46,580 bases of DNA from WQUF01 sp031549885 (GCA_031549885.1 JAVBPD010000012.1:1-46580), one strand, 5' to 3'. Positions 8,166-18,538 are shown, counted from the first letter of the stretch. A program made the numbers and translations. Notes: a model not told the origin generated them from the sequence alone.

Positions 8166-8207
8166 AAAAAGGTGATGCGGAGTTTAAATGCTTAGCATCA
8201 CCTTTTT
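8166..8207 (+). terminator. Rho-independent terminator
   Basis: AAAAAGGTGATGC (8166-8178) pairs with GCATCACCTTTTT (8195-8207), followed by AAT. It ends the HAD-macrodomain unit. Confidence 0.9.
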
Positions 8208-8353
8208 AATATTTATAGAAGTAAATATTTTACATAATATTATCTTATATGTTAATAACTAATTTTAAAAAAATATACATTTTTATTTAAAATACATTTA
8301 AAGACTGTTAAAATTGATATAGTATTTAAACATTGATATTTGGGGTGAATTAA

Positions 8354-11300
8354 ATGGATAATAAATGGGTTTCACTTCATACTCATACAGCATTTAGCCT
8401 TTTAGATGGGTCATGTAAAATTCCAAACTTAGTTAAAAGAGCAAAAGAACTTGGAATGACATCTTTAGCAATTACAGATCATGGAACTATGTATGGCTGT
8501 GTAGAGTTTTATAAATCATGTGTACAAGAGGGAATTAAGCCTATAATTGGTTGTGAAATTTATGTGGCAGGAAATTCTATGCACATAAAAAGCCATGAAA
8601 ATGGCAATGATACATATCATTTAGTTCTTTTAGTAAAAAATGAAATAGGATATAAAAACTTAATGAAGATAGTATCAGAAGGGTCTATTAATGGCTACTA
8701 TTACAAACCAAGAGTAGATAAAGAATTTTTAAAAAATTCAAGTGAAGGTTTAATAGCCTTAGGTGCTTGCTTAAAGGGTGAAGTTTCAAGTCTTTTATTA
8801 AGGGGCAGGAAAGATTCCGCTAAAGAAGCTGCTTTAAAGTATAAAGAAATTTTTAAAGAAGGCTTTTATTTAGAAATTCAAGATCATGGAATAAGTGAAC
8901 AAAAATTAGTGAACAAAGGTCTTTTAGATTTATCGGAAGAACTAAATATACCACTTGTTGCAACAAACGATGTACACTACATTTATAAAGAAGATTGGAA
9001 AGCTCACGACGTATTAATATGTATACAGACAAATAAAAAAGTTTTAGATGAAAACAGAATGAAGTATAGAGAAGGGCAATTTTATTTAAGAAGTCAAGAA
9101 GAGATGATGGAGAGATTTTCCTTTGCCAAAGAAGCTGTGTTAAACACAGTTAAAATTGCAGACCAGTGTAATTTTAATTATAAATTTGGAGAATCAAAGC
9201 TGCCAGAATTTTCTCTTGAAGAAGGTGTAGACCATTTTGAATTTATAAAGGAATTATGCAATAAAGGCCTATTAAAAAAATATAAAAATATAACAAAAGA
9301 AATTACTAATAGGATTGATTATGAGCTTTCAGTTATCAGCAAAATGGGTTACGTAGATTATTACTTAATAGTATGGGACTTTATAAGGTTTTCAAAAGAA
9401 AACGGCATTCCAACAGGGCCTGGAAGGGGTTCAGCAGCTGGTTCAATAGTTTCTTATTTGCTTGATATTACAAAAGTTGATCCTATAAAATACAACTTAA
9501 TTTTTGAAAGGTTTTTAAATCCTGAAAGAATATCCATGCCAGATGTTGATTCGGATTTTTGCTATGAAAGAAGAGATGAAGTCATAGATTATGTGATACA
9601 AAAATATGGCAAAGATAATGTTTCTCAAATTGTCACCTTTGGAACTATGGCTGCTAAAGCATGTATTCGAGATGTGGGAAGGGCTATGGATTATGAATAT
9701 GGCAGAGTTGATAGAATTGCTAAAATGATTCCATTTATGTTAAATATGACTATTGATAAAGCGCTGGAATTAAATCCGGATTTTAAATCTGCCTATGAAA
9801 ATGAAGAAGATGTTAAAGCTTTAATTGATATAGCAAAAATACTTGAGGGTCTTCCAAGGCATACTTCAACACATGCTGCAGGTGTTGTTATATCATCTAA
9901 ACCATTAGTGGAATATGTTCCACTTCAAAAAAATGAAGAAGCAATTGTGGCGCAATTTCCAATGGGAACTTTAGAAGAACTTGGCCTTCTTAAAATGGAC
10001 TTTTTAGGCCTTAGAACTCTTACAGTTTTAAAAGATTCAGTGGATTTATTAAAAAAAAATAGGGGAATAGACATTGATTTAGACAATATAGACTTTGACG
10101 ATAAAGAAGTTTATAAAATGATATCAGAAGGTAAAACCACAGGAGTTTTTCAGCTTGAATCATCTGGAATGACTAGCTTTATGAAGGATTTAAAGCCTGA
10201 TAGTTTGGAAGATATAATAGCTGGAATAAGCCTATTTAGGCCAGGTCCTATGTCAGAAATCCCACGTTATATAAAAGGCAAAAAAAATAAAGATGATGTA
10301 TTTTATGAAACTAAAGAGCTTGAACCAATTTTGTCAGTAACATATGGATGCATGGTTTATCAAGAGCAAGTTATGCAAATAGTTAGAGACCTTGCTGGAT
10401 ATTCTATGGGAAGATCTGACCTTGTAAGGCGCGCTATGTCCAAAAAAAAGCACAGCATTATGGAAAAAGAAAGAAAAAATTTCATATATGGCATTGATGA
10501 TGAAAATGGAAATATAGAAGTAATGGGATGCATTAGAAATGGCATTGATGAAAAAGCTGCCAGTAGATTGTTTGATCAGATGATGGATTTTGCTTCTTAT
10601 GCATTTCCAAAGGCGCATGCTGCAGCTTATGCTGTAGTAGGTTATCAAACTGCTTTTTTGATGAAATATTACCCAGTTGAATACATTGCTGCAATGTTAA
10701 ATTCAGTTTATGGTGATGCCAAAAAGGTTGCTGAATATGTAAGATTTGCAAAAGATAAGAATATAACAATTCTGCCTCCAGACATAAATGAGAGCTTTGC
10801 AAAGTTTACAGTAAATAAAGGCGCTATTAGGTTTGGACTTTTTGCAGTTAAAAATGTGGGAATAAATTTAATAAAGGCAATAGTTGAAACAAGGGAAAAT
10901 AAGGGCAAGTTTTTAGATTATTCAGATTTTTGCAATAAAATAAATGCAAATGCAGTAAATAAGAGAGCTGTTGAAAGCTTAATTAAAGCAGGAGCTTTTG
11001 ACTTATTTAATGTTTTTAGGTCAAAACTAATAGCTGTACATGATAAAATATTAGAATCAGTTCACAATTCAAAGAAGAAAAATTTAGAAGGCCAGTTAAA
11101 TTTATTTACAGATATTTATAAAGATAATACTAGCTTGTTACAAATTAGATATCCTGATATAGAGGAGTATGATAAAAATACACTTTATGCCTTTGAGAAA
11201 GAAGTTACAGGATTATATGTCACTGGCCATCCGCTTGAAGATTATGAAGAATCTATAGATAAATATTGTAATATTAATGTAGCAGAATTATTATCCTATA

Positions 11301-11830
11301 GTGAAAGCGAATTGGGAGATGTAATAATCAAATATTATAATGTTAAAGATGGAGACAATGTAGTAATTGGTGGTATAATAACCAATGTGAGTTTAAAATA
11401 TACAAGAAATGACCAGCAAATGGCATTTATCACAATAGAAGATTTAACTGGAAATGTGGAAGTTATCATCTTTCCAAAAGTTTATCAAGAAGAAAAATTA
11501 AAAATTTCAGAAGATAATGTGGTCATTGTAAATGGAAAAGTTAGTTTAAAAGAAGATGAGGAGCCAAAAATAATATGTGATTCCATTAATATTCTTAAGA
11601 AACAAAGCTTTAAAAATTATTATATACTCATCAGTGATAAATCGCTTTTAAACAACATAAAAAATATAATTTTGAAATTTGCAAATGCATATAAAGGAGA
11701 GTGCTTAGTATTTCTATGTACTAAAGAGGATAGAAAGAAATATGAATTAAACAGAAATTTTTGCTTAAATGAAGAGTGCTTTGAATTAATAAAAAATTAT
11801 TTTGGTGAAAATAATGTTAAATTAATATAG
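8354..11830 (+). CDS. dnaE: DNA polymerase III alpha subunit, DnaE type
   Basis: The 1158-residue protein has the usual DnaE length. It starts with a PHP domain (SLHTHTAFSLLDGSC, AITDHGTMYG, residues about 5-215), then the polymerase palm with the catalytic Asp pair in MPDVDSDF, the conserved GPGRGSAAGSIVSYLLD, fingers with GVFQLESSGM and FRPGPM, a helix-hairpin-helix region (INANAVNKRAVESLIKAGAF) and a C-terminal OB fold (VVIGGIITNV...IEDLTGNVEVIIFP). It is DnaE rather than PolC because there is no inserted exonuclease domain. GGGGTGAATTAA precedes ATG 8354. It heads a dnaE-pfkA-pyk operon; spacing to pfkA is 22 bases. Confidence 0.97.
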   Translation: MDNKWVSLHTHTAFSLLDGSCKIPNLVKRAKELGMTSLAITDHGTMYGCVEFYKSCVQEGIKPIIGCEIYVAGNSMHIKSHENGNDTYHLVLLVKNEIGYKNLMKIVSEGSINGYYYKPRVDKEFLKNSSEGLIALGACLKGEVSSLLLRGRKDSAKEAALKYKEIFKEGFYLEIQDHGISEQKLVNKGLLDLSEELNIPLVATNDVHYIYKEDWKAHDVLICIQTNKKVLDENRMKYREGQFYLRSQEEMMERFSFAKEAVLNTVKIADQCNFNYKFGESKLPEFSLEEGVDHFEFIKELCNKGLLKKYKNITKEITNRIDYELSVISKMGYVDYYLIVWDFIRFSKENGIPTGPGRGSAAGSIVSYLLDITKVDPIKYNLIFERFLNPERISMPDVDSDFCYERRDEVIDYVIQKYGKDNVSQIVTFGTMAAKACIRDVGRAMDYEYGRVDRIAKMIPFMLNMTIDKALELNPDFKSAYENEEDVKALIDIAKILEGLPRHTSTHAAGVVISSKPLVEYVPLQKNEEAIVAQFPMGTLEELGLLKMDFLGLRTLTVLKDSVDLLKKNRGIDIDLDNIDFDDKEVYKMISEGKTTGVFQLESSGMTSFMKDLKPDSLEDIIAGISLFRPGPMSEIPRYIKGKKNKDDVFYETKELEPILSVTYGCMVYQEQVMQIVRDLAGYSMGRSDLVRRAMSKKKHSIMEKERKNFIYGIDDENGNIEVMGCIRNGIDEKAASRLFDQMMDFASYAFPKAHAAAYAVVGYQTAFLMKYYPVEYIAAMLNSVYGDAKKVAEYVRFAKDKNITILPPDINESFAKFTVNKGAIRFGLFAVKNVGINLIKAIVETRENKGKFLDYSDFCNKINANAVNKRAVESLIKAGAFDLFNVFRSKLIAVHDKILESVHNSKKKNLEGQLNLFTDIYKDNTSLLQIRYPDIEEYDKNTLYAFEKEVTGLYVTGHPLEDYEESIDKYCNINVAELLSYSESELGDVIIKYYNVKDGDNVVIGGIITNVSLKYTRNDQQMAFITIEDLTGNVEVIIFPKVYQEEKLKISEDNVVIVNGKVSLKEDEEPKIICDSINILKKQSFKNYYILISDKSLLNNIKNIILKFANAYKGECLVFLCTKEDRKKYELNRNFCLNEECFELIKNYFGENNVKLI

Positions 11831-11852
11831 AGAAAGTGATTGAGGTGATTAA

Positions 11853-12815
11853 ATGAATTCTTTAGCAGTTCTTACAAGTGGCGGTGATGCTCCTGGTATG
11901 AATGCTGCAATTAGAGCAGTAGTTAGATCAGCACTAGCCAAGGGTATGAGAGTTTATGGAGTAAATAGAGGATATACTGGATTGATAAATGGAGATTTTT
12001 GGGAAATGGATAGATCTTCCGTATCTGACATAATTAGAAGAGGAGGTACCATTTTACATACTGCAAGATGTGAAGAATTTAAAACTGTAGAGGGAAGAGA
12101 AAAGGCCTTAAAAAGGCTTCGTGCATATAACATTGAAGGGCTAATTGCAATAGGTGGTGATGGAACTTATAAGGGAGCTGACCTTTTAACTAAAATGGGA
12201 TATCCTGTTTCATGCATTCCAGGAACTATTGATAATGATCTTTCCTATACAGATTATACTATTGGGTTTGATACTGCTGTAAACACTGTGCTAGAAGCTA
12301 TAAATAAGATTTCAGACACAGCTGGATCTCATGAAAGAGTAAGTGTAGTTGAAGTTATGGGAAGAAATTGTGGCGATATAGCACTTTTTTCAGGATTAGG
12401 TGGAGGAGCTGAAAGCATCATTATACCTGAAAAAAACTACGATATAAATAGCATATGCAGGTCCATATTGGAAAATAAGAAAAAAGGTAGAATTAATAAT
12501 TTAATAATAGTTGCAGAAGGTGTTGGAGGTGCTCAAAAGATAGCTGAACAAATTGAAGATATAACTGGTATAGAAGCAAGGTCAACAACCTTAGGCTACA
12601 CTCAAAGAGGAGGAAGTCCATCTGGAAAGGATAGAGGTCTTGCTTGTAAATTTGGATATTATGCTGTAGAAGCTTTATCAAATGGCATCTTTTCAAGTGC
12701 AATAGGCATTAGAAATAATTTGGTTTTTAACGTACCAATTGAAGAAGCCTTAAAGCAGGAAAAGGTATTTGATGAAGAATTATATAAAATATTTTTAACA
12801 TTAACTAAAAATTAG
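11853..12815 (+). CDS. pfkA: ATP-dependent 6-phosphofructokinase
   Basis: The 320-residue length is standard for bacterial PfkA. The sequence shows the phosphate loop LTSGGDAPGMNAAIRAVVR, the ATP site IAIGGDGTYKGA, the catalytic segment PGTIDNDL with Asp, the fructose-phosphate site VEVMGRNCGDIA, and TLGYTQRGGSPSG near the C terminus. GGDGT followed by a small residue marks the ATP-dependent rather than pyrophosphate-dependent form. It phosphorylates fructose 6-phosphate, the committed step of glycolysis. It sits between dnaE and pyk; GAGGTGATTAA is the ribosome site and pyk starts ten bases after its stop. Confidence 0.97.
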   Translation: MNSLAVLTSGGDAPGMNAAIRAVVRSALAKGMRVYGVNRGYTGLINGDFWEMDRSSVSDIIRRGGTILHTARCEEFKTVEGREKALKRLRAYNIEGLIAIGGDGTYKGADLLTKMGYPVSCIPGTIDNDLSYTDYTIGFDTAVNTVLEAINKISDTAGSHERVSVVEVMGRNCGDIALFSGLGGGAESIIIPEKNYDINSICRSILENKKKGRINNLIIVAEGVGGAQKIAEQIEDITGIEARSTTLGYTQRGGSPSGKDRGLACKFGYYAVEALSNGIFSSAIGIRNNLVFNVPIEEALKQEKVFDEELYKIFLTLTKN

Positions 12816-12825
12816 GAGGGTTATC

Positions 12826-14586
12826 ATGCAAAAAACTAAAATGATATTTACTCTTGGCCCTGCCACAGATAATGATGATGTTTTAGAAAAACTTATCATT
12901 GCAGGGATGAATGCTTCAAGGCATAATTTTTCTCATGGTTCTTATGATGAGCATCAAAAGAGGATGGAATGTGTTAAAAGCTTAAGAGAAAAACACAATA
13001 AAAATATTGCAATAATGTTAGACACAAAGGGACCTGAAATAAGAACTCATAAGTTTTTAGGTGGAGAAGCTAATGTAAAAACTACAGATAAATTTGATAT
13101 ATATTCAAAGGAGGAAATTTTAGGAGACAATACAAAGTGCTCTGTAACATATGGCGATATTTATAAAGATGTGAAAATTTCCGACATAATTTTAATTGAC
13201 GATGGGCTTATATCATTAACAGTTCAAAATATAGATTATGAGAAAAAAATAGTGCATTGTATAGTAAATAATGATGGGATAATTGGAAATAACAAAGGCA
13301 TAAATTTGCCCAGGATAAAGACTTCTCTTCCCTCATTAACTGAAAAAGATATTGAAGATTTAAAATTTGGATGTAAAATGGGAGTAGATATTGTTGCAGC
13401 ATCATTTATTAGAAAAGCAGAAGATGTGCTTCATATTAGAAAGGTATTAGATGACAATTGTGGCCATAATATACAAATAATATCAAAGGTTGAAAATCAA
13501 GAAGGGCTTGATAATATTGATGAGATAATAAGATTTTCCGATGGAATTATGGTTGCAAGAGGAGATCTTGGAGTTGAAGTTCCAATTGAACAATTGCCAG
13601 GTATTCAAAAGATGATTATACACAAATGCAATGATGCTGGAAAACCTGTTATTACTGCAACTCAAATGCTTGATTCCATGATAAGAAACCCAAGACCAAC
13701 AAGAGCAGAAGCATCAGATATTGCCAATGCAATTTTAGATGGAACTGACGCAATTATGCTAAGTGGAGAAACAGCAAGTGGAAAGTATCCAGTTGAGTCA
13801 GCTTTAACAATGGCACACATTGCTTTAGAAGCCGAAAAAGCAATTTCATTTGAAATAAATTTTAAAAAGAAAATTGAAACTCATTTTCAAAATGTGCCAA
13901 ATGCTATATGCATAGCAACTTGTACAACGGCTGCTGAGCTTAACGCAAAAGCAATTATATGCGCTACAATGACAGGAAATTCAGCTAAAAGAATGGCAAA
14001 ATATAGACCTTCTTGCCCTATACTGGCTATTACAATGAAGCCAGAAGTTGCAAGGAAACTTTCTATTTTCTGGGGAGTTACAACAGTGCTTACAGACAGC
14101 ATAACTGATTCAGATAAAATATGGGAACTTGCCGAGGAAGTTGCTGTTAAAACTGATTTTATAGAAAAAGGAGATCTAGTTGTGATTGCAGCTGGAATTC
14201 CATTAAACTATTCAGGATCTACAAATTTAATGAAAGTTCATTTAATTGGAGATATTCAAGTTCAAGGAAAAGGAATAGGAAATAGATCTGTAGCAGGGAG
14301 CACATTGTTAGAAAAGGATATAAACGAATTAGATCAGAATTCTGATGATTATATTTTTGTATGTAAAGAACCAGATTCAAAATATATTGATATTTTACCA
14401 AATATAAAGGGAATAATAATTGAAAATGGATCATCAACTTGCGATTTAATATTTGAATGTGTAAAAAGAGATATTTCAGTTATTTATCAAGCTAAAAATG
14501 CAACAAGCGTACTTAAAACTGGAGTGTTTATTACCATTGATATTAATAGAGGATTAGTGTATGATGGTGTTGCTAATATAAAATAA
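12826..14586 (+). CDS. pyk: Pyruvate kinase with C-terminal PEP-utiliser-like extension
   Basis: The 586-residue protein is the long Firmicute form. The barrel carries MIFTLGPATDND, NFSHGSYDEH, LDTKGPEIRTH, the catalytic Lys/Glu region IISKVENQEGLDN and MVARGDLGVEVP, and ATQMLDSMIRNPRPTRAEAS. Residues beyond about 475 (GNRSVAGSTLLEKDI onward) form the extra C-terminal domain resembling the phosphohistidine swivel of PEP-utilising enzymes; I do not see the TSH-type phosphorylatable His motif. It makes pyruvate and ATP from PEP. AGGAGGGTTATC precedes the ATG. Co-transcription with pfkA couples two control points of glycolysis. Confidence 0.96.
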   Translation: MQKTKMIFTLGPATDNDDVLEKLIIAGMNASRHNFSHGSYDEHQKRMECVKSLREKHNKNIAIMLDTKGPEIRTHKFLGGEANVKTTDKFDIYSKEEILGDNTKCSVTYGDIYKDVKISDIILIDDGLISLTVQNIDYEKKIVHCIVNNDGIIGNNKGINLPRIKTSLPSLTEKDIEDLKFGCKMGVDIVAASFIRKAEDVLHIRKVLDDNCGHNIQIISKVENQEGLDNIDEIIRFSDGIMVARGDLGVEVPIEQLPGIQKMIIHKCNDAGKPVITATQMLDSMIRNPRPTRAEASDIANAILDGTDAIMLSGETASGKYPVESALTMAHIALEAEKAISFEINFKKKIETHFQNVPNAICIATCTTAAELNAKAIICATMTGNSAKRMAKYRPSCPILAITMKPEVARKLSIFWGVTTVLTDSITDSDKIWELAEEVAVKTDFIEKGDLVVIAAGIPLNYSGSTNLMKVHLIGDIQVQGKGIGNRSVAGSTLLEKDINELDQNSDDYIFVCKEPDSKYIDILPNIKGIIIENGSSTCDLIFECVKRDISVIYQAKNATSVLKTGVFITIDINRGLVYDGVANIK

Positions 14587-14674
14587 TAATTTTAAAATAA
14601 TATTTACAAATTACTTTTAATATTTTAAATTTAAGGGTAGAATGTATATAGATAAGATAATTGGAGGCGATGAT

Positions 14675-15100
14675 ATGGATGATAAAAAGAAAGTAGACTG
14701 TAACATAGAAAATAATGATTTCACAGATGAAAAAGAATGTAGTTGTGAACATGATCATTATGACGATGAGTGTGATTGTGGTCATGATCATTCAGAAGAC
14801 TGTGACTGTGATCATGGTTTTGATGAAGACGATGAACTTGCACCTCTTCTTGTTGACCTTGAAGATGAAGATGGAAACATTGTTTCTTGCGAAGTAATCG
14901 ATAGTTTTGATTATAATGAAAATCAATATATTATAGTTTTAAATCCAAAGGATGATTCAAATTATTTGTTCAAAGTTATTGGAGATGATGATGAACCAGA
15001 TCTAATAGTACCAGAAGACGATGAATTTGATGAAGTAGTAAAATATTATGACTCATTAGTTGAAGATATAGAAGACGATATAGATGATTTAGACGAATAA
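14675..15100 (+). CDS. DUF1292 family acidic protein with Cys/His/Asp-rich N terminus
   Basis: The product is 141 residues from ATG 14675, chosen for the TTGGAGG site eight to twelve bases upstream; a longer frame from 14642 lacks one. Residues about 55-141 (APLLVDLEDEDGNIVSCEVI, NQYIIVLNPKDDSNYLFKVI) fit the DUF1292 fold seen in YrzB-like proteins. The first 50 residues are unusual: three clusters CSCEHDH, CDCGHDH and CDCDHGF within a strongly acidic tail, which would be expected to bind metal ions. It lies between pyk and an ABC operon, with a terminator after it. The function is unknown. Confidence 0.85.
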   Translation: MDDKKKVDCNIENNDFTDEKECSCEHDHYDDECDCGHDHSEDCDCDHGFDEDDELAPLLVDLEDEDGNIVSCEVIDSFDYNENQYIIVLNPKDDSNYLFKVIGDDDEPDLIVPEDDEFDEVVKYYDSLVEDIEDDIDDLDE

Positions 15101-15154
15101 AAAGATAATATTATTAATATGATTCTATTTGTTTTTAAATAAAATTTTTAAAAT

Positions 15155-15176
15155 AACTGCTTTAAGCAGTTGTTTT
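15155..15176 (+). terminator. Rho-independent terminator after the DUF1292 gene
   Basis: AACTGCTT (15155-15162) pairs with AAGCAGTT (15164-15171), followed by GTTTTATTTTA. Confidence 0.8.
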
Positions 15177-15223
15177 ATTTTAGTATTTAAATATTATATT
15201 TTAAAAAATTGTGGGGTGATGCC

Positions 15224-16231
15224 ATGCTAAAGATAAAAAATGTCACAAAAAAATATGGTAAAAGGGTTGCAGTAAGTAATTTAAATTTAACTATTAATAA
15301 AGGTGAAATTGTAGGTTTTTTAGGACCAAATGGAGCTGGAAAATCTACAACTATGAATATGATAACAGGATATTTTGCGCCAACTAGTGGAGAAATACTA
15401 ATAGACGATAAAAATATTTTATTTAACGCTTATGAAGTAAAGAGAAAAATAGGTTACCTACCAGAAACACCACCATTATACTTAGATATGACAGTAAATG
15501 AATATCTAAGATTTGTATGTGAAATGAAAAACATAAAAGCCTTAAATATAAAAAATAATTTAGAGCGTGTATTAGATGTAGTTAAAATATCTGATGTAAG
15601 AGCTAGGCTCATTAAAAACCTCTCAAAAGGTTATAGGCAAAGGGTAGGGATTGCTCAAGCTATTTTAGGAGAACCTGAGCTTTTGATTTTTGATGAACCA
15701 ACTGTAGGGCTTGACCCAAAGCAAATAATTGAAATAAGGTCATTAATTGAAGATCTTGGAAAAGAACATACTATTATTTTAAGTTCTCATATATTGCCAG
15801 AAGTAAGCGCAGTTTGTAACAGAGTTATTATCATTAATAAAGGAAAAATAGTAGCATCTGGAACACCAGATGAATTATCTAAAAGTATGTCTTCCTCTAA
15901 AAATATTTTAGTGAGGATTAAAGGAAAATCATCTGAAGCTTCAAAAAAGCTTAAATCAATTAAAAATATAACAGTAAAAGAAGCTGGTGCCATTGAAGCT
16001 GGTACATCTGATTTTTCTATAACCTGTACTGATAAATACAATGAAGATTTTGATTTAAGAGAAGAAGTGTTTTACGCATTAAGTGAAGCTAAAATGCCTA
16101 TACTTTTAATGAAAAATATGGATGTTTCCTTGGAAGATATATTTTTGCAAGTTACAGCAAAAGATGGTATAGATGAGGAAGATGATGAGAATATTGAAAA
16201 TGTTGAAGATATTGAGGAGGCTATAAAATAG
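15224..16231 (+). CDS. ABC transporter ATP-binding protein, GldA/CcmA-like
   Basis: The product is 335 residues from ATG 15224; GTGGGGTGATGCC is its ribosome site, so the upstream in-frame TTG (15209) is excluded. Walker A is GPNGAGKST, the signature is LSKGYRQR and Walker B is LLIFDEPTVGLDP, all within the first 220 residues. A C-terminal extension ends in an acidic tail (EEDDENIENVEDIEEA). It overlaps the permease gene by one base and heads a five-gene operon of the Gld-like type (ATPase, ABC-2 permease, GldG-like, DUF4340). Such operons occur widely outside gliding bacteria; their cargo is not known. Confidence 0.92.
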   Translation: MLKIKNVTKKYGKRVAVSNLNLTINKGEIVGFLGPNGAGKSTTMNMITGYFAPTSGEILIDDKNILFNAYEVKRKIGYLPETPPLYLDMTVNEYLRFVCEMKNIKALNIKNNLERVLDVVKISDVRARLIKNLSKGYRQRVGIAQAILGEPELLIFDEPTVGLDPKQIIEIRSLIEDLGKEHTIILSSHILPEVSAVCNRVIIINKGKIVASGTPDELSKSMSSSKNILVRIKGKSSEASKKLKSIKNITVKEAGAIEAGTSDFSITCTDKYNEDFDLREEVFYALSEAKMPILLMKNMDVSLEDIFLQVTAKDGIDEEDDENIENVEDIEEAIK

Positions 16232-17100
16232 TGATTGCTGTATTTAAAAAAGAACTAAAATCATATTTTTTATCACCTATGGGATATGTTTTTATTGGAA
16301 CATTTCTTTTAATAACTACTTTAGTATTTTTATTTTATGTGTTATTTACAGAATATCCTACTTCTAATTTTGGAAATGTATTAAGTTATCTTTCAACGTT
16401 TTTAATATTTATAATACCCATTCTGACAATGAGAGCATATTCAGAAGAGAAGAAAAACAGAACAGATCAACTTTTATTTACTATGCCTGTTAAAATATTT
16501 TCTGTAGTTATTGGAAAATTTTTAGCATCAACGTGTTTGTTAATAATAGGTTTATTAATAACCAGCGTTTATGTTTTCATACTTAATTTATTCGGTGATA
16601 TTGCAGTTATGCAATTAATAAGTACATATGCTGGATTTTTTTTACTTGGAACTTCTTATATAGCTTTAGGGCTATTTATTTCTTCACTTACAGAAAACCA
16701 AGTTGTAGCAGCTATTTTAACTATAATATCTTTATTTTTGCTTTTAGTTATAGATTCTGTGTCTAGAACTCTCTCAGGTTCTACGATGAGCGGAATTACG
16801 TTTATAGCTTTTATGATTGTTATAATATGTGGTGTGCTGTTTTATTTTACAAGGAACCGTATAGTATCTTTAGCAGTTTTAATACTTGGCATTGTTTTTT
16901 TATGTGTTATGGTATATTTCTTTAAAGATAGCCTTGATGGAATCTTAGGGCAAGCAGGAACATTTATATCATTAATAGGAAGATACGAAACTTTTTCAAA
17001 TGGAATATTTGATGTAAGCTCTGTTGTATATTATATTTCTTTTATTGCAGTTTTTATTTATTTAACCATTATGAAAATACAACAAGAAAGGCTTAGTTAG
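16231..17100 (+). CDS. ABC-2 type permease, GldF-like
   Basis: The product is 289 residues from GTG 16231, whose first base is the last base of the ATPase stop (TAGTG overlap). It starts VIAVFKKELKSYFLSPMGYV, the hallmark N terminus of this permease group, and has six to seven hydrophobic segments, including MRAYSEEKKNRTDQLLFTMP in the first cytoplasmic loop. It is the membrane partner of the preceding ATPase. The next gene starts ten bases downstream. Confidence 0.9.
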   Translation: MIAVFKKELKSYFLSPMGYVFIGTFLLITTLVFLFYVLFTEYPTSNFGNVLSYLSTFLIFIIPILTMRAYSEEKKNRTDQLLFTMPVKIFSVVIGKFLASTCLLIIGLLITSVYVFILNLFGDIAVMQLISTYAGFFLLGTSYIALGLFISSLTENQVVAAILTIISLFLLLVIDSVSRTLSGSTMSGITFIAFMIVIICGVLFYFTRNRIVSLAVLILGIVFLCVMVYFFKDSLDGILGQAGTFISLIGRYETFSNGIFDVSSVVYYISFIAVFIYLTIMKIQQERLS

Positions 17101-17110
17101 GGGAAAGTTT

Positions 17111-18538
17111 ATGAAAAATAATAAAGAATCTTTTTCTAGTGATATAAAAAAATACAGAACTTATTTTGCTGTTTATATAACAGTGATACTTGCAATAGTG
17201 ATACTCATAAATATGATATTCTCTTCTTTAAATTTGAGAATAGATTTAACAACAAATAAACTTTATACAATTTCAGATATTACAATAGGAATGTTAAAAA
17301 ATCTTAATTCAAAAATAAAAATTACTGTTTTAGCAGATGAATCAACTGTTCCACTTGATTATAAGGAAATAGTAGATAAATATAAATCTTATAGTAAAAA
17401 TATAGAAGTGGTGTACAAAGATCCTCAAAAAAATCCTAGGTATTTTGATGTATATACTGGAGATAAAAATTTTAGTGAGCAGTCAATAATAGTAGAAAAA
17501 GTAGGATCTGTTCCACTTAAATATAGACTTATAGTTAATTCAGATTTAATGGCATCTCAAGGAAGCATAACTCAATCATATGTTGAAAAGGGAATTACTG
17601 ATGCCATTAGCTATGTAACATCAGATAAAGCTAGAACTATATATTTAACTGAAGGACACCAGGAAATGGAGCTTGATTCTACAGTAACTAAAGATATAGA
17701 AAATAGAAATTATGAAGTTAAAAAGATTAATTTAAATAATCAAGATATTCCATTGGATGCAACAGACATGATATTGATGTTTTCACCTCAATCAGACTTG
17801 TCTCAAACTGAAGTAGATAAGATAAAGGATTACCTGTCAAAAGGTGGAAGAATGCTATTTTCTATTGACTATACTAGAGATGAATTTCCAAACTTAAAGA
17901 AAGTTATAAATGCATATGGTTTAGATTTAAAAAGATCTATAATAATAGAAGGGGATGGAAGTAAGGCTATTCAGGGCGCTCCTTATATTTTTATTCCAAG
18001 TATACAAGATCATAAAATCACCGAAGATATAAAGCAAGGACCAATATATTTAAGCTCTTGTATGCCAATCATGGAACTTGATACTAGAAAAAGCACGCTT
18101 GAAATAACTCCAATACTAAAGTCTTCTGTTAAATCTTATGATAAAATGGCAGATTCTCAATCGGGAAGTATTGAAAAAGAGGCTTCTGATACAGAAGGAC
18201 CATTTAATGTTGCAGAGTTAGTCATTGACAAAGCATCAAATACAGGCGCAGCTAAAGATACAGAAATTATGGTGGTTTCTACTTCAAGTTTTGCAAATGC
18301 TACATTTTTAAGCAATGCTGCTTCACAATTAGATCTTGATTTTTTATTTGGAACAATAAGCTTTATGACAGACAATCCATACAATGTAAAGATATTGCCA
18401 AAGGATAATATTAGCGAAATTCTTAAGGAAAAAATTACAGTTGATAATCAAATTAAAATTGGAATATGCATAATAGTTTTACCTTTATTGTTTTTTACTG
18501 CAGGAGGAGTTGTTTGGTATAGGAGGAAATCTTTATGA
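17111..18538 (+). CDS. GldG-like membrane protein of an ABC-type system
   Basis: The product is 475 residues, with an N-terminal membrane segment (YFAVYITVILAIVILINMIF), a long extracytoplasmic region and a second C-terminal segment (IGICIIVLPLLFFTAGGVVW). The opening LRIDLTTNKLYTISDIT and later ARTIYLTEGHQE and GGRMLFSIDY fit the GldG/ABC-type uncharacterised domain, which carries a thioredoxin-like module. AGGGGAAAG is the ribosome site. The stop overlaps the start of a 50-codon frame (ATGA). It probably works with the two preceding ABC subunits and the DUF4340 protein downstream. Confidence 0.88.
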   Translation: MKNNKESFSSDIKKYRTYFAVYITVILAIVILINMIFSSLNLRIDLTTNKLYTISDITIGMLKNLNSKIKITVLADESTVPLDYKEIVDKYKSYSKNIEVVYKDPQKNPRYFDVYTGDKNFSEQSIIVEKVGSVPLKYRLIVNSDLMASQGSITQSYVEKGITDAISYVTSDKARTIYLTEGHQEMELDSTVTKDIENRNYEVKKINLNNQDIPLDATDMILMFSPQSDLSQTEVDKIKDYLSKGGRMLFSIDYTRDEFPNLKKVINAYGLDLKRSIIIEGDGSKAIQGAPYIFIPSIQDHKITEDIKQGPIYLSSCMPIMELDTRKSTLEITPILKSSVKSYDKMADSQSGSIEKEASDTEGPFNVAELVIDKASNTGAAKDTEIMVVSTSSFANATFLSNAASQLDLDFLFGTISFMTDNPYNVKILPKDNISEILKEKITVDNQIKIGICIIVLPLLFFTAGGVVWYRRKSL

